Positions 1 through 7,210 of a stretch of 64,000 nucleotides of DNA are shown here, one piece after another (positions within the stretch are counted from its first letter, which is position 1; every line of letters starts with the position of its first letter). The stretch is from the NCBI GenBank assembly GCA_035373905.1, contig DAOSOK010000012.1, forward strand, positions 55,268 to 119,267, read 5' to 3'. The position numbers and the translations under genes were made by a program. Origin of the DNA: Candidatus Ozemobacteraceae bacterium (GTDB taxonomy: Bacteria > Muiribacteriota > Ozemobacteria > Ozemobacterales > Ozemobacteraceae). The notes under the pieces were generated by a model. That model did no database searches, was not told the DNA's origin, and saw only the letters and a program-made list of their open reading frames with translations.

Positions 1-386
1 ATCATCAGGTCCCCGATGATCGCGGCGATCTGTTTCTTCAGCAGGAGGTAGGAGTTCCCGTCGAACCCTTCGACGTAGGCGATCTTGGCGATGATGAACT
101 CCTCGTCGCCGCTTTCCGAGGCCAGCGTGCCGTAGCTGATGACACGGATCTGTTCGAGATTGATCTCGACGGGCTTGTTGAGCAGCATCTGGACGACGGA
201 GGACGTGGCTCCCAGGGACAGTTTCGCGACCTCGGAAAGCTGCGCGATCGCTTCCTGGGAAATCAGATCGGCAACGCTCTTGCCGCCGCTGCCGCCGGAA
301 GCCGGTGCCGGGGATGCGCCGCTGTCTCCTGCGCCGCCGCTGTGAAGCAGGGCGTCGATTTCTTCTTGCGAGAGTAGATCAGTCAC
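1..386 (-). CDS. fliY: Flagellar motor switch protein FliY/FliN, N-terminal part (runs off window)
   Basis: C-ring switch protein at the base of the flagellum. I read about 128 residues from a GTG at 386-384; the gene continues beyond base 1. The start overlaps the fliM stop by four bases (GTGA), a sign of translational coupling. The N-terminus LLSQEEIDALL is the CheY-P-binding motif shared by FliM and FliY. After a Gly/Ser/Ala linker comes a CheC-like segment (SVADLISQEAIAQLSEVAKL), as in FliY rather than short FliN. CheC phosphatase sites usually read ExxN; here the equivalent reads EVAK, so this first site may be inactive. The SpoA/FliN domain lies outside the window, so FliY versus long FliN is not settled. 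Confidence 0.85.
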   Translation of the reverse strand, partial: MTDLLSQEEIDALLHSGGAGDSGASPAPASGGSGGKSVADLISQEAIAQLSEVAKLSLGATSSVVQMLLNKPVEINLEQIRVISYGTLASESGDEEFIIAKIAYVEGFDGNSYLLLKKQIAAIIGDLM

Positions 387-1435
387 AATTCGTCCTCCTC
401 GTGGCTGCTCAGAAGCTGGGTGATTGATACGGCCATCTTTTTACCCACGATGCCGGGGCGGCCACGAAATTTCACACGATTTCCCACACGGATGTTCAAA
501 TCTTCCTTCACGAGTTGGTCCAGGACGAGAAGATCGCCCGGCTGGAGGGTCAGGACGTCCTGCAACGTCACCGTCTGCGTGCCGAGCTCGGCGACGACGG
601 GCAGGTTCACGGCCTTGACCTGGCTGGTGATCGCATCGTAGTTCGTCGTCAGCGGTTCCTTGCGGACGGCCGCGAACCAGGAGGCGGCGTTGAACTTCGA
701 GGCGATCGATTCGACGGTATTGTAGGGAATGCACAGCGTCATCGTGCCCGTGACGTCGTGGATCTTGATCTCGATGACGACGGAGAGCACCATGTCGTTC
801 GGCGGCACGATCTGCGCGAACTGCGGGTTGGACTCGATCAGCTCGATCGAAGGGGAGAGATCGACGACGTTGATCCAGGCCTCGCGCAGCCGCTCGAGAA
901 TGATGCGGTTCATCAGTTTGTGCATGATCTGCTTCTCGACGTCGGTCAGCTGGCGAAGCGTGCCGAGGGGCGTTCCGTTGCCGCCGAGAAGCCGGTCGAG
1001 GATCGTGAAGACGACGTTGAGATTGATGTCGATCAGGCCCTTGCCGTCGAGTCGTTCGGATTTGAAGGCGGCGATGAAGGTCGGCGAATAGATCGAACGG
1101 ATCAGCTCCTCGAACGTCAGTTGATCGACCGAGATGATCGTCGCCTGCGCGTAGGCGCGGAGCTGGGTCGACAGATCGGTGCCGACGAGGCGCGCGAAGG
1201 TCTCGTGTATCAGCTGGATCGTTCCGAGCTGTTCCTTGGAGAACTTCGTCTGGCGCTTGAAATCGTAGATTTTGCCCTTCTTGGGCTTTTCACGCTCGGG
1301 CTTTCCCTCGCCTCCGACCGCCCCTCCGACGGACTCGACGCCGCCCGCGGCCGCAGGCTTTTCGGCGGCTCCGCCGCCGGTGTTCAGGGCCGATAACAGG
1401 GCGTCTATTTCGTTCTGTGATAAGGTGTCGACCAT
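383..1435 (-). CDS. fliM: Flagellar motor switch protein FliM
   Basis: 350 residues, near the usual FliM length. It is a C-ring component that binds phosphorylated CheY and sets rotation direction. The N-terminus has the CheY-binding motif LSQNEIDALLSAL, then a Gly/Ala/Pro-rich linker (residues ~19-50), then the central CheC-like domain (RQTKFSKEQLGTIQLIHETF onward) and a C-terminal SpoA-type domain (LQPGDLLVLDQLVKEDLNIRVG). Start ATG at 1435; the upstream ribosome site is weak. It lies 106 bases downstream of fliL and overlaps fliY by four bases, so it belongs to the flagellar operon. Identification is firm from motifs and context. Confidence 0.96.
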   Translation of the reverse strand: MVDTLSQNEIDALLSALNTGGGAAEKPAAAGGVESVGGAVGGEGKPEREKPKKGKIYDFKRQTKFSKEQLGTIQLIHETFARLVGTDLSTQLRAYAQATIISVDQLTFEELIRSIYSPTFIAAFKSERLDGKGLIDINLNVVFTILDRLLGGNGTPLGTLRQLTDVEKQIMHKLMNRIILERLREAWINVVDLSPSIELIESNPQFAQIVPPNDMVLSVVIEIKIHDVTGTMTLCIPYNTVESIASKFNAASWFAAVRKEPLTTNYDAITSQVKAVNLPVVAELGTQTVTLQDVLTLQPGDLLVLDQLVKEDLNIRVGNRVKFRGRPGIVGKKMAVSITQLLSSHEEDEL

Positions 1436-1541
1436 GCCGGTTCAGCTTTCATGAATGCCGAAAGCCGCCGTAGAAGGCGGCCCGGTCCCGAACGTCGTTT
1501 CGTCGTTGCGCGATGCGTGTGAACAAACTCGTTTTCTTGCC

Positions 1542-2009
1542 TCAGTTGATGAGAAATACCGGTATAAATATTTTCACGATGCGGCTTTCGGAAGAGGATT
1601 TTCCGAGAATCGCGTTGAGCTGTTTCTCGATGTCCTTGTGCAGGAAATGGTCGATATAGTCTTCCTTCGCGCGCTGGATGTTCAGCTTCATGAGGATCGT
1701 CGTGACGGCGTCACGAAGTTCGCCTTTCCGCTCCTCGAGCTCCTTTTCGAGATTGCCGATATACCCGATCTCGACTTCGATCTTGATGTAGTGAAGTTCT
1801 TCGTCGCGGGTCGTGGCGGTGAACTCTCCGAGCGAAAACCGTCCCATTTTCGGGGCCGTCTGGATCTGCTCCTGCGTCGGAGGGGCGGGTTCGTGGGCCG
1901 GACCGCCGCCCTTCGCCTTCTTGCTGGTCATCCAGGCGATGCCGACGACGATAAGGATGAGTGCCAGAACGGCGACTCCGATCAGGATGTATTTGGTTTT
2001 AGGTGACAT
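1542..2009 (-). CDS. fliL: Flagellar basal body-associated protein FliL
   Basis: 155 residues. One N-terminal membrane helix (residues ~7-28, ILIGVAVLALILIVVGIAW), a short Pro/Gly linker, then the periplasmic FliL domain (MGRFSLGEFTATTRDEELHYIKIEVEIGY). FliL surrounds the stator and supports torque. Family members have the same size and topology. It sits between flbD and fliM on the same strand. In many Firmicutes-like operons motA and motB lie between flbD and fliL; here only 73 bases separate the two, so the stator genes must be elsewhere or missing. Confidence 0.92.
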   Translation of the reverse strand: MSPKTKYILIGVAVLALILIVVGIAWMTSKKAKGGGPAHEPAPPTQEQIQTAPKMGRFSLGEFTATTRDEELHYIKIEVEIGYIGNLEKELEERKGELRDAVTTILMKLNIQRAKEDYIDHFLHKDIEKQLNAILGKSSSESRIVKIFIPVFLIN

Positions 2010-2082
2010 GTCTCACGATCCTATCATGCTCAAAATAAGCCGTCAATGCCGTTTCCCGTGATTTATGCACGCGGTGCCCGGA

Positions 2083-2313
2083 TCATGCCGCCGGCATTTC
2101 CGGAGGCCGCCTGGAGCGGATCTGGGGCAGTCTGTAGAAGATCAGACGGCGATACCTGATCACCCGTTTCCGGACGAGATCGCTCGTCTCGCGGACCATG
2201 TAGGTTCGTCCGTTCGTCAGGGTGATGACGGTGTCGGGCGTGGTTTCGATGTTTTCGATCAGCTCGGGATTCAGGAAAAAAGAGCGACCGTTGAGACGTG
2301 TGAGTCTGATCAT
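2083..2313 (-). CDS. flbD: Flagellar protein FlbD (small, Firmicutes type)
   Basis: 76 residues beginning MIRLTRLNGRSFFLNPELIE, the diagnostic start of the short FlbD/SwrD family encoded next to flgE. The core continues with IETTPDTVITLTNGRTYMV. In Bacillus the homologue SwrD raises flagellar power; that role is family knowledge, not shown here. It is unrelated to the Caulobacter sigma-54 regulator FlbD. A good ribosome site (AAGGAGAG) precedes the ATG at 2313. It follows flgE, as in the classic flgE-flbD pair. The last ~15 residues are basic and poorly conserved. Confidence 0.9.
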   Translation of the reverse strand: MIRLTRLNGRSFFLNPELIENIETTPDTVITLTNGRTYMVRETSDLVRKRVIRYRRLIFYRLPQIRSRRPPEMPAA

Positions 2314-2480
2314 GTCGCTCTCCTTCCGCTGATTTTCGAAGGCGCCGGTATGGGCGAAGGGACGGGGCGGGGCCGACCGGCGATTTGGCCGCCTGTTCCG
2401 GCGGTTATCATCGGAACGGAGTTCCGGACCTGCCCTTCACCGCATACCGTTCTTCTCAATTACCTATCGGCTGATTCCGG

Positions 2481-5400
2481 TTAACGCTTGAGGTTCACGA
2501 CTTCCTGGAGAATTTCGTCCGAGGTCGTGATGATTCTGGAACTCGCCTGGAAGGCCCGCTGCGTAACGATCAGATTGGTGAACTCCTCGGCGATGTCGAC
2601 GTTGCTCATTTCGAGAGACCTGGCGAGGATCGAACCTCGCTCGCCTTCCGCCGGCCGGCCGATGATCGCGAGACCGGAGTTGGGGGAATAGGCATACATG
2701 TTCGAGCCGGTCTTCTCGAGGCCGCCGGGGTTGTTGAACGTCGCGAGCGCCACCTGGCCGATCGGCTGCTTCTGCCCGTTCGAATACACGCCGCGAATGG
2801 TGCCGTCCTGCTCGAAGTAGATGCTTTCGAGGAGTCCCATCTCGTAGCCGTCCTGGTCGCGGGCCTTGGTCGTGAAGGCGGAGTCGAACTGGGTGATGAG
2901 ATCCATGTTGAGCTTGATCGTGACCTTGTTGCTCCCGGCCGGGGTCATACTGATCTCGTTCACGATGGATTTGGCGATGTCGATCTTGCCCTGATTGGTG
3001 AAGTAGCAGGTGCCGGTGCGGCCGGAGATCAGGGCGTTGTTTGCCCGTTCGAGTTCTTCATCGGTCGGATCTTGCGGGTCGACGACGCCGTTCTGCGGGT
3101 CCTTCAGCCAGTTCACGATTTCGGGGTCGCTTTTCCCGTAGGAAATCTTGTACTGCCACTCGTGCGTGGCCTTGTTCGTATGTTCCCAGGTCGTCACCAG
3201 TTCGTGGGAACTGCCGAGCGAATCGTAGATCGTGATGCTGGTCGTGTGGGTTTGCCCCTTGTTCAGCGCTCCGGAGATCTTGGTTTCGGTCGTTCCGACC
3301 TTGGCGACGAAGGTCAGTTCGTCGGACGAGGGGGTGGGAACGTAGATTTTCACGCTTTCCGACTGGCCCTTCTCGGCCGTCGTGGTCATCGTCATCGTGT
3401 CGTTCGGCACCCACGGGATGCTTCCTTCGTTCAGGGTGAAGTCGAGACCGCCGAGATTGAACCGGCTGGTCGCCGCCTGTCCGTGAACGACGGTGCCGTT
3501 GATGAAGCCGAGCTGCTCGGGATTCTCGCCTCCGATCTGGATCAGCTCGCCGAGGCCGCTCCCGGTGCCGGTGATCGCGAGCTGGTCGGGAATGCTGTCG
3601 TTGTTCGAGTCGACGAACTGCGCGTAGGCGGCGACGTTGTTCGCGGCCAGTTTCGAGTTGATGGTCGAGAGAATCTCGCCGCGGTTGTAGATGCGGTTGT
3701 TGCCTTCGACCAGATCGTTGAAGGTGATGAGGGCCGAGTGGCCGTTCTTGTCGGTGATCGTAAAGCTGACGTCGCGCGACGGATCCCACTGGTCCGTGGC
3801 CATGTTCCAGAGGGTGGGAATTTCGAGGCCAAGCTGGTTGAGGCCGCCGCGATCCGCGATGGTCAGCGTCTCGCCGGCGCCGACCGTGTTTCCGGTGATC
3901 AGGAGCGTTTCGTCGGTGCCGTCGCCGTCAGAATCGGTGAACGAAGCGGTCGCATCGACGCCCTGGGCGGCGAGGGCGACGTTGATCGTATTGACGATGT
4001 CGGCGCGGGTGTAGACGGTGGCGCCGTCGAAGTTGATCGTTGCAACGTTTCCGGCCGTATCGGTCACGCTGAACGAGACGTTGGTCATCGGATTCCACTG
4101 GTCGCCGGCCATGTCCCAGAGCTCGCTCTTGCGTGCGGCCAGGCCGGAACTGAAGGTGAACTGGGGGGCGGTCGTGTCGGTTCCGTTCTGGGAGGTGGGT
4201 GTGAGGTCCGCGAGCACTTCAGGCTCCGCGGCGCCGGTTCCCTTGACGGTGGTCTGGAACGGCGCGACGGTCAGCAGATCGAGATTCACGGCGTTCTTGA
4301 TGGTGACCTGCTGGTCTTCGCCGGGATTCGTTCCCGCGATGATCAGGGTGTTGTCCTGGAACTGGGCCGTGGCCGACAGGTTCGCCGCATTCAGCTTTTC
4401 CTGGATGATCCGGGTGATGTCTCCGCGGGTGTAGCCGGGGGCGAGGTTCGTCGGAAAAGTGACCGTGGCGGTTTTTCCTTCGGTGTCGATGACGTCGAAG
4501 CTGACGTCGGACGTGGGCAGCCAGGGGATCGAGACGACGGGAAGCTCGATCTGCGGTGTGGTCAGCGTCGAGCCGGAGCGGCTCAGCAGGCCCAGCCCCG
4601 AGAAGTCGCTCAGATTGGTGACGCCGTTGAGGGTCAGGCTCTGGTCGGCGCCTGTCTGGCGGCTGGTGATCGACATCTTGTTCGTGACGGAGTCGTAGGT
4701 GGCGATCGCGTTCAGTCCGTTGTTCGCCATTTGGTTGTTGATCGTGGCGATGATCTGGGCCGGCGTGTAGGTGGGGCCGTTCGGATCGGTGCTGCCGGCG
4801 AACTCGACTCTCGCCGAGCGGGGAGGATTGTAGTAGTTGTCGGTGATGGTGAAGCTGAGGTCCGCGTTCGGCTTCCATTTGCCGGCCGTCAGCGACATGA
4901 CGCCGCCTTCGATCGTGGCGTTGGTGCCGCCCAGGATGCCGGAGCCGATGAAGCCGCGGACGGAGCCGACGACGCGGTACGAGGTCGCGCGGGTCGGGTC
5001 GCCGCCGTCGAAGATGACCGTGACGGTTTCGTCCCTGATCTCGCTGCCCGACGCGATGACGCCGGGGCAGGAGCCGTTCGCGCCGTCGTTGGTGACGGTG
5101 TTGACCAGATTGGTCGCGGTGGCCGAGACGGGGATGCCGTCGGGATCGTAGGTGAAATAGGCGTGACCGAGCGTGCTGTCGGCGGCGGCCGGATCGACCG
5201 TGCTCGCAATGACCTTGCCGTCCTTGTCGGTCTTGATCGTGCCGGTGGCGACGTTGCCCTCGGTGTCGTCGACGGCGGTCCAGATCCAGTTCTGCGAGTC
5301 GATCTTCTTGAACTTGAACTGGAGGTTCTGGTAGTTGCCCGCGGTGTCGAGATAGGTCAGCGTGTTCACGCCGAACTCGATGTCGCGCTCGTCCGAACTG

Positions 5401-5957
5401 CTGTCGAGGTTCGAAGCATAGCTGATATTATTCGTCTGGTGCGCGTGCTTCTTGAGATAGCGAACGGTATTGATATTGGTAGGGACGGTTCCGGTGTCGG
5501 ACAGCTCGAGATTCCCCGTCTTGGGATTCTGCGTGGCCATCCAGCCCTGGACCTTGTAGCCGCTGGTGCCCATGACCAGGTCGTAGCTGCTGTTCAGGTT
5601 GAAGTTCCCGTCGCGGGTGAACAGCTGCCGGCCGCCGCCCCCGTCGATGACGAAGAAGCCGCCGCCTTCGATGGCGAGGTCGGTGTTCTTGCCGGTCGTC
5701 TCGGTGGCGCCCTGTTCCATGATGGTGTCGATGGAGCCGAGCTTGGCTCCCAGGCCGACCTGCATGGGGTTGAGGCCGCCATACGGGCCGAACGACTGCT
5801 GCGCGTTGCGAATGGTCTGGCAGAAGAGATCTTCGAACATCGCGCGACCGCGCTTGAAACCGGTCGTGTTGACGTTGGCGATGTTGTTGCTCAGCACGTC
5901 CATTTTCGTCTGGTTCTGCTTGAGCCCCGTAACTCCCGTGAAAAGTGATCGCATCAT
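2481..5957 (-). CDS. flgE: Flagellar hook protein FlgE, enlarged by four internal modules
   Basis: 1158 residues, more than twice a typical FlgE (400-500). The N-terminal rod/hook signature is clear (MMRSLFTGVTGLKQNQTKMD, VLSNNIANVNTTGFKRGR), as is the C-terminal one (SLEMSNVDIAEEFTNLIVTQ, residues ~1114-1133), with FlaE-like regions before it. Between them (residues ~358-822) sit four related modules, each opening with a W-x-P-x-x-D-V/L-S-F-x-I/V-T/I-D motif and continuing with a Y-x-R/P-x-x-I helix and an L-x-I-x-G strand. These probably form surface-exposed hook domains. Start ATG at 5957 with AAGGA ten bases upstream; the next codon is also ATG, so 5954 is possible. A 365-base gap separates it from the upstream TIGR02530 gene, so it may have its own promoter. 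Confidence 0.95.
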   Translation of the reverse strand: MMRSLFTGVTGLKQNQTKMDVLSNNIANVNTTGFKRGRAMFEDLFCQTIRNAQQSFGPYGGLNPMQVGLGAKLGSIDTIMEQGATETTGKNTDLAIEGGGFFVIDGGGGRQLFTRDGNFNLNSSYDLVMGTSGYKVQGWMATQNPKTGNLELSDTGTVPTNINTVRYLKKHAHQTNNISYASNLDSSSDERDIEFGVNTLTYLDTAGNYQNLQFKFKKIDSQNWIWTAVDDTEGNVATGTIKTDKDGKVIASTVDPAAADSTLGHAYFTYDPDGIPVSATATNLVNTVTNDGANGSCPGVIASGSEIRDETVTVIFDGGDPTRATSYRVVGSVRGFIGSGILGGTNATIEGGVMSLTAGKWKPNADLSFTITDNYYNPPRSARVEFAGSTDPNGPTYTPAQIIATINNQMANNGLNAIATYDSVTNKMSITSRQTGADQSLTLNGVTNLSDFSGLGLLSRSGSTLTTPQIELPVVSIPWLPTSDVSFDVIDTEGKTATVTFPTNLAPGYTRGDITRIIQEKLNAANLSATAQFQDNTLIIAGTNPGEDQQVTIKNAVNLDLLTVAPFQTTVKGTGAAEPEVLADLTPTSQNGTDTTAPQFTFSSGLAARKSELWDMAGDQWNPMTNVSFSVTDTAGNVATINFDGATVYTRADIVNTINVALAAQGVDATASFTDSDGDGTDETLLITGNTVGAGETLTIADRGGLNQLGLEIPTLWNMATDQWDPSRDVSFTITDKNGHSALITFNDLVEGNNRIYNRGEILSTINSKLAANNVAAYAQFVDSNNDSIPDQLAITGTGSGLGELIQIGGENPEQLGFINGTVVHGQAATSRFNLGGLDFTLNEGSIPWVPNDTMTMTTTAEKGQSESVKIYVPTPSSDELTFVAKVGTTETKISGALNKGQTHTTSITIYDSLGSSHELVTTWEHTNKATHEWQYKISYGKSDPEIVNWLKDPQNGVVDPQDPTDEELERANNALISGRTGTCYFTNQGKIDIAKSIVNEISMTPAGSNKVTIKLNMDLITQFDSAFTTKARDQDGYEMGLLESIYFEQDGTIRGVYSNGQKQPIGQVALATFNNPGGLEKTGSNMYAYSPNSGLAIIGRPAEGERGSILARSLEMSNVDIAEEFTNLIVTQRAFQASSRIITTSDEILQEVVNLKR

Positions 5958-6322
5958 AGCACGTTGTCCTTGTCTCTAAACGGCAACCGGTGCCTTCGCG
6001 CCGCGGGGCGTATCCGTTCGTCCCGTGCCGGCAACCCTCGGTGGAGGGCTGTGGGCCGGCCCGGAAGACAACACTTCATGTGCCTCTTCCGGACCGGCGC
6101 TGCCTGTCAAAAGACGTATCCGGCGCGTATGCTGCCGCCCTCTGTCGATCGGGCGGTGATGCGGGCTTCCCTTTCGGGTCCGGCCTGCGTTCGTTTCTGT
6201 CTGGTTTCGTTGCCTCGTGCGCCTTGCTACGTCCCTGAAGAACCTGTGTCGAACTGCTTATGTCGCTTTCAGTGAGATGTTCACCTTCCTTTCCGTGTCA
6301 GATGGTTGGTTTGTCGCGCTCC
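5958..6322. other. 365-base gap inside the flagellar operon with an inverted repeat
   Basis: No supported gene. A 14-bp inverted repeat with one mismatch (left arm 6055-6068, right arm 6085-6098, 16-base loop) lies near the middle. It has no T-run on either strand, so it is not a standard terminator; it could be an mRNA-stabilising or regulatory hairpin upstream of flgE. I did not find a convincing sigma-28 or sigma-54 site. Confidence 0.5.
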
Positions 6323-6727
6323 TCATGCGTGATGCTTGATGCTCACGCTATCTATCTGTGTAACTATTCTATCTCGCAGATCGGCCGGGTCCATCGCGGT
6401 CACGAGAGTCCGCGTCGGCACGTTCACGACGAACGCGGCGTTTCCCGTCAGGACGAGCGAGTCACGCGCGCCTTTCGCCTGGAGTTCGTCGAGGGCTTCG
6501 CCCAGGAGTTGTTTCGTTTCCGTATCGAACGGAATATTTCGCTCCTGGAGACGCTTCTCGGCGTGCGCCGTCACGTTCAGGCCGCTCCGGAGGCCGGTGG
6601 TCCGCGTCAGGACTTCCCGCAGCGCCAGGTCGAACCCGTTTCCGTTGACGGCATTCGGCTTCACCGCAGCGGATGGCGTCGCGGTGCGTGTGGGGGTGAT
6701 CGGACCTATACTGAATCTTGGATCCAT
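6323..6727 (-). CDS. Flagellar operon protein of the TIGR02530 family
   Basis: 134 residues. After a Thr/Pro/Ala-rich start comes the conserved core: NVTAHAEKRLQERNI, then LGEALDELQAKGARDSLVLT, then AFVVNVPTRTLVTAMDP. This matches the small TIGR02530 'flagellar operon protein' found between flgD and flgE in Firmicutes and related phyla. Its molecular role is unknown; a hook-assembly function is inferred from its fixed position. It lies 46 bases downstream of flgD. The match is by remembered motif and position, without an alignment. Confidence 0.85.
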   Translation of the reverse strand: MDPRFSIGPITPTRTATPSAAVKPNAVNGNGFDLALREVLTRTTGLRSGLNVTAHAEKRLQERNIPFDTETKQLLGEALDELQAKGARDSLVLTGNAAFVVNVPTRTLVTAMDPADLRDRIVTQIDSVSIKHHA

Positions 6728-6773
6728 CGAACGTTACCTGGTTCTCCCGAAGTCAGAATCGCTTTCCGGAATC

Positions 6774-7199
6774 TCAGGACGGGAACTTGACGTTGTTGAT
6801 CTCGGCCAGTTTGATGTCCTGCCCGTTCACCGTGAAGACCGCCTCGCCGTTTTCGAACCGGACCGCCGTCACCTCGCCGGTGATCGACTCGACCTGGCCC
6901 GACGGCGTCGCGTTCACTTCCATTCCCAGATACGTCATCGCCTCGGTCTTGTAATTCTGGCCAAGAGCGCTGACGAGCTGGGTGATCGATTTGCCCATGT
7001 TGGTGATCTGCTCGAGCGTCGAGAAGTTCGCCATCTGGGCCACGTACTCCGTGTTGTCCATCGGTGAAAGAGGGTCCTGATACTGCATCTGTTTCGTCAG
7101 CAGCAGCAGAAACGCGTTCTTGTCCAGGTCTTTGGTCTTCCTGGTGGTTGATGGTCCCATTGTTCCGGGAGCAACGGTGTCAACGAGCTCGAGAGCCAT
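6774..7199 (-). CDS. flgD: Flagellar hook-cap assembly protein FlgD (short form)
   Basis: 141 residues. The diagnostic FlgD block is plain: NAFLLLLTKQMQYQDPLSPM, then NTEYVAQMANFSTLEQITNM (residues ~29-74). FlgD caps the growing hook and allows FlgE to polymerise. The protein ends soon after a small beta-rich tail (MEVNATPSGQVESITGEVTA), so it lacks the full FnIII/tudor region of enterobacterial FlgD; this short form is normal in Bacillus-like operons. It starts 12 bases after fliK ends, consistent with co-translation. Confidence 0.94.
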   Translation of the reverse strand: MALELVDTVAPGTMGPSTTRKTKDLDKNAFLLLLTKQMQYQDPLSPMDNTEYVAQMANFSTLEQITNMGKSITQLVSALGQNYKTEAMTYLGMEVNATPSGQVESITGEVTAVRFENGEAVFTVNGQDIKLAEINNVKFPS

Positions 7200-7210
7200 G
7201 TGCCTGCCTC

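Noticed and set aside
3072..5948. A 958-codon open frame antisense to flgE
   Set aside because: Mirror frame of GC-rich coding DNA; charged, repetitive translation without domains, while flgE on the other strand has clear signatures.
5958..6005. GGCAC...TTGC near flgE as a sigma-54 promoter
   Set aside because: Spacing between GG and GC is 8 rather than 10 bases, so it does not fit the -24/-12 rule.
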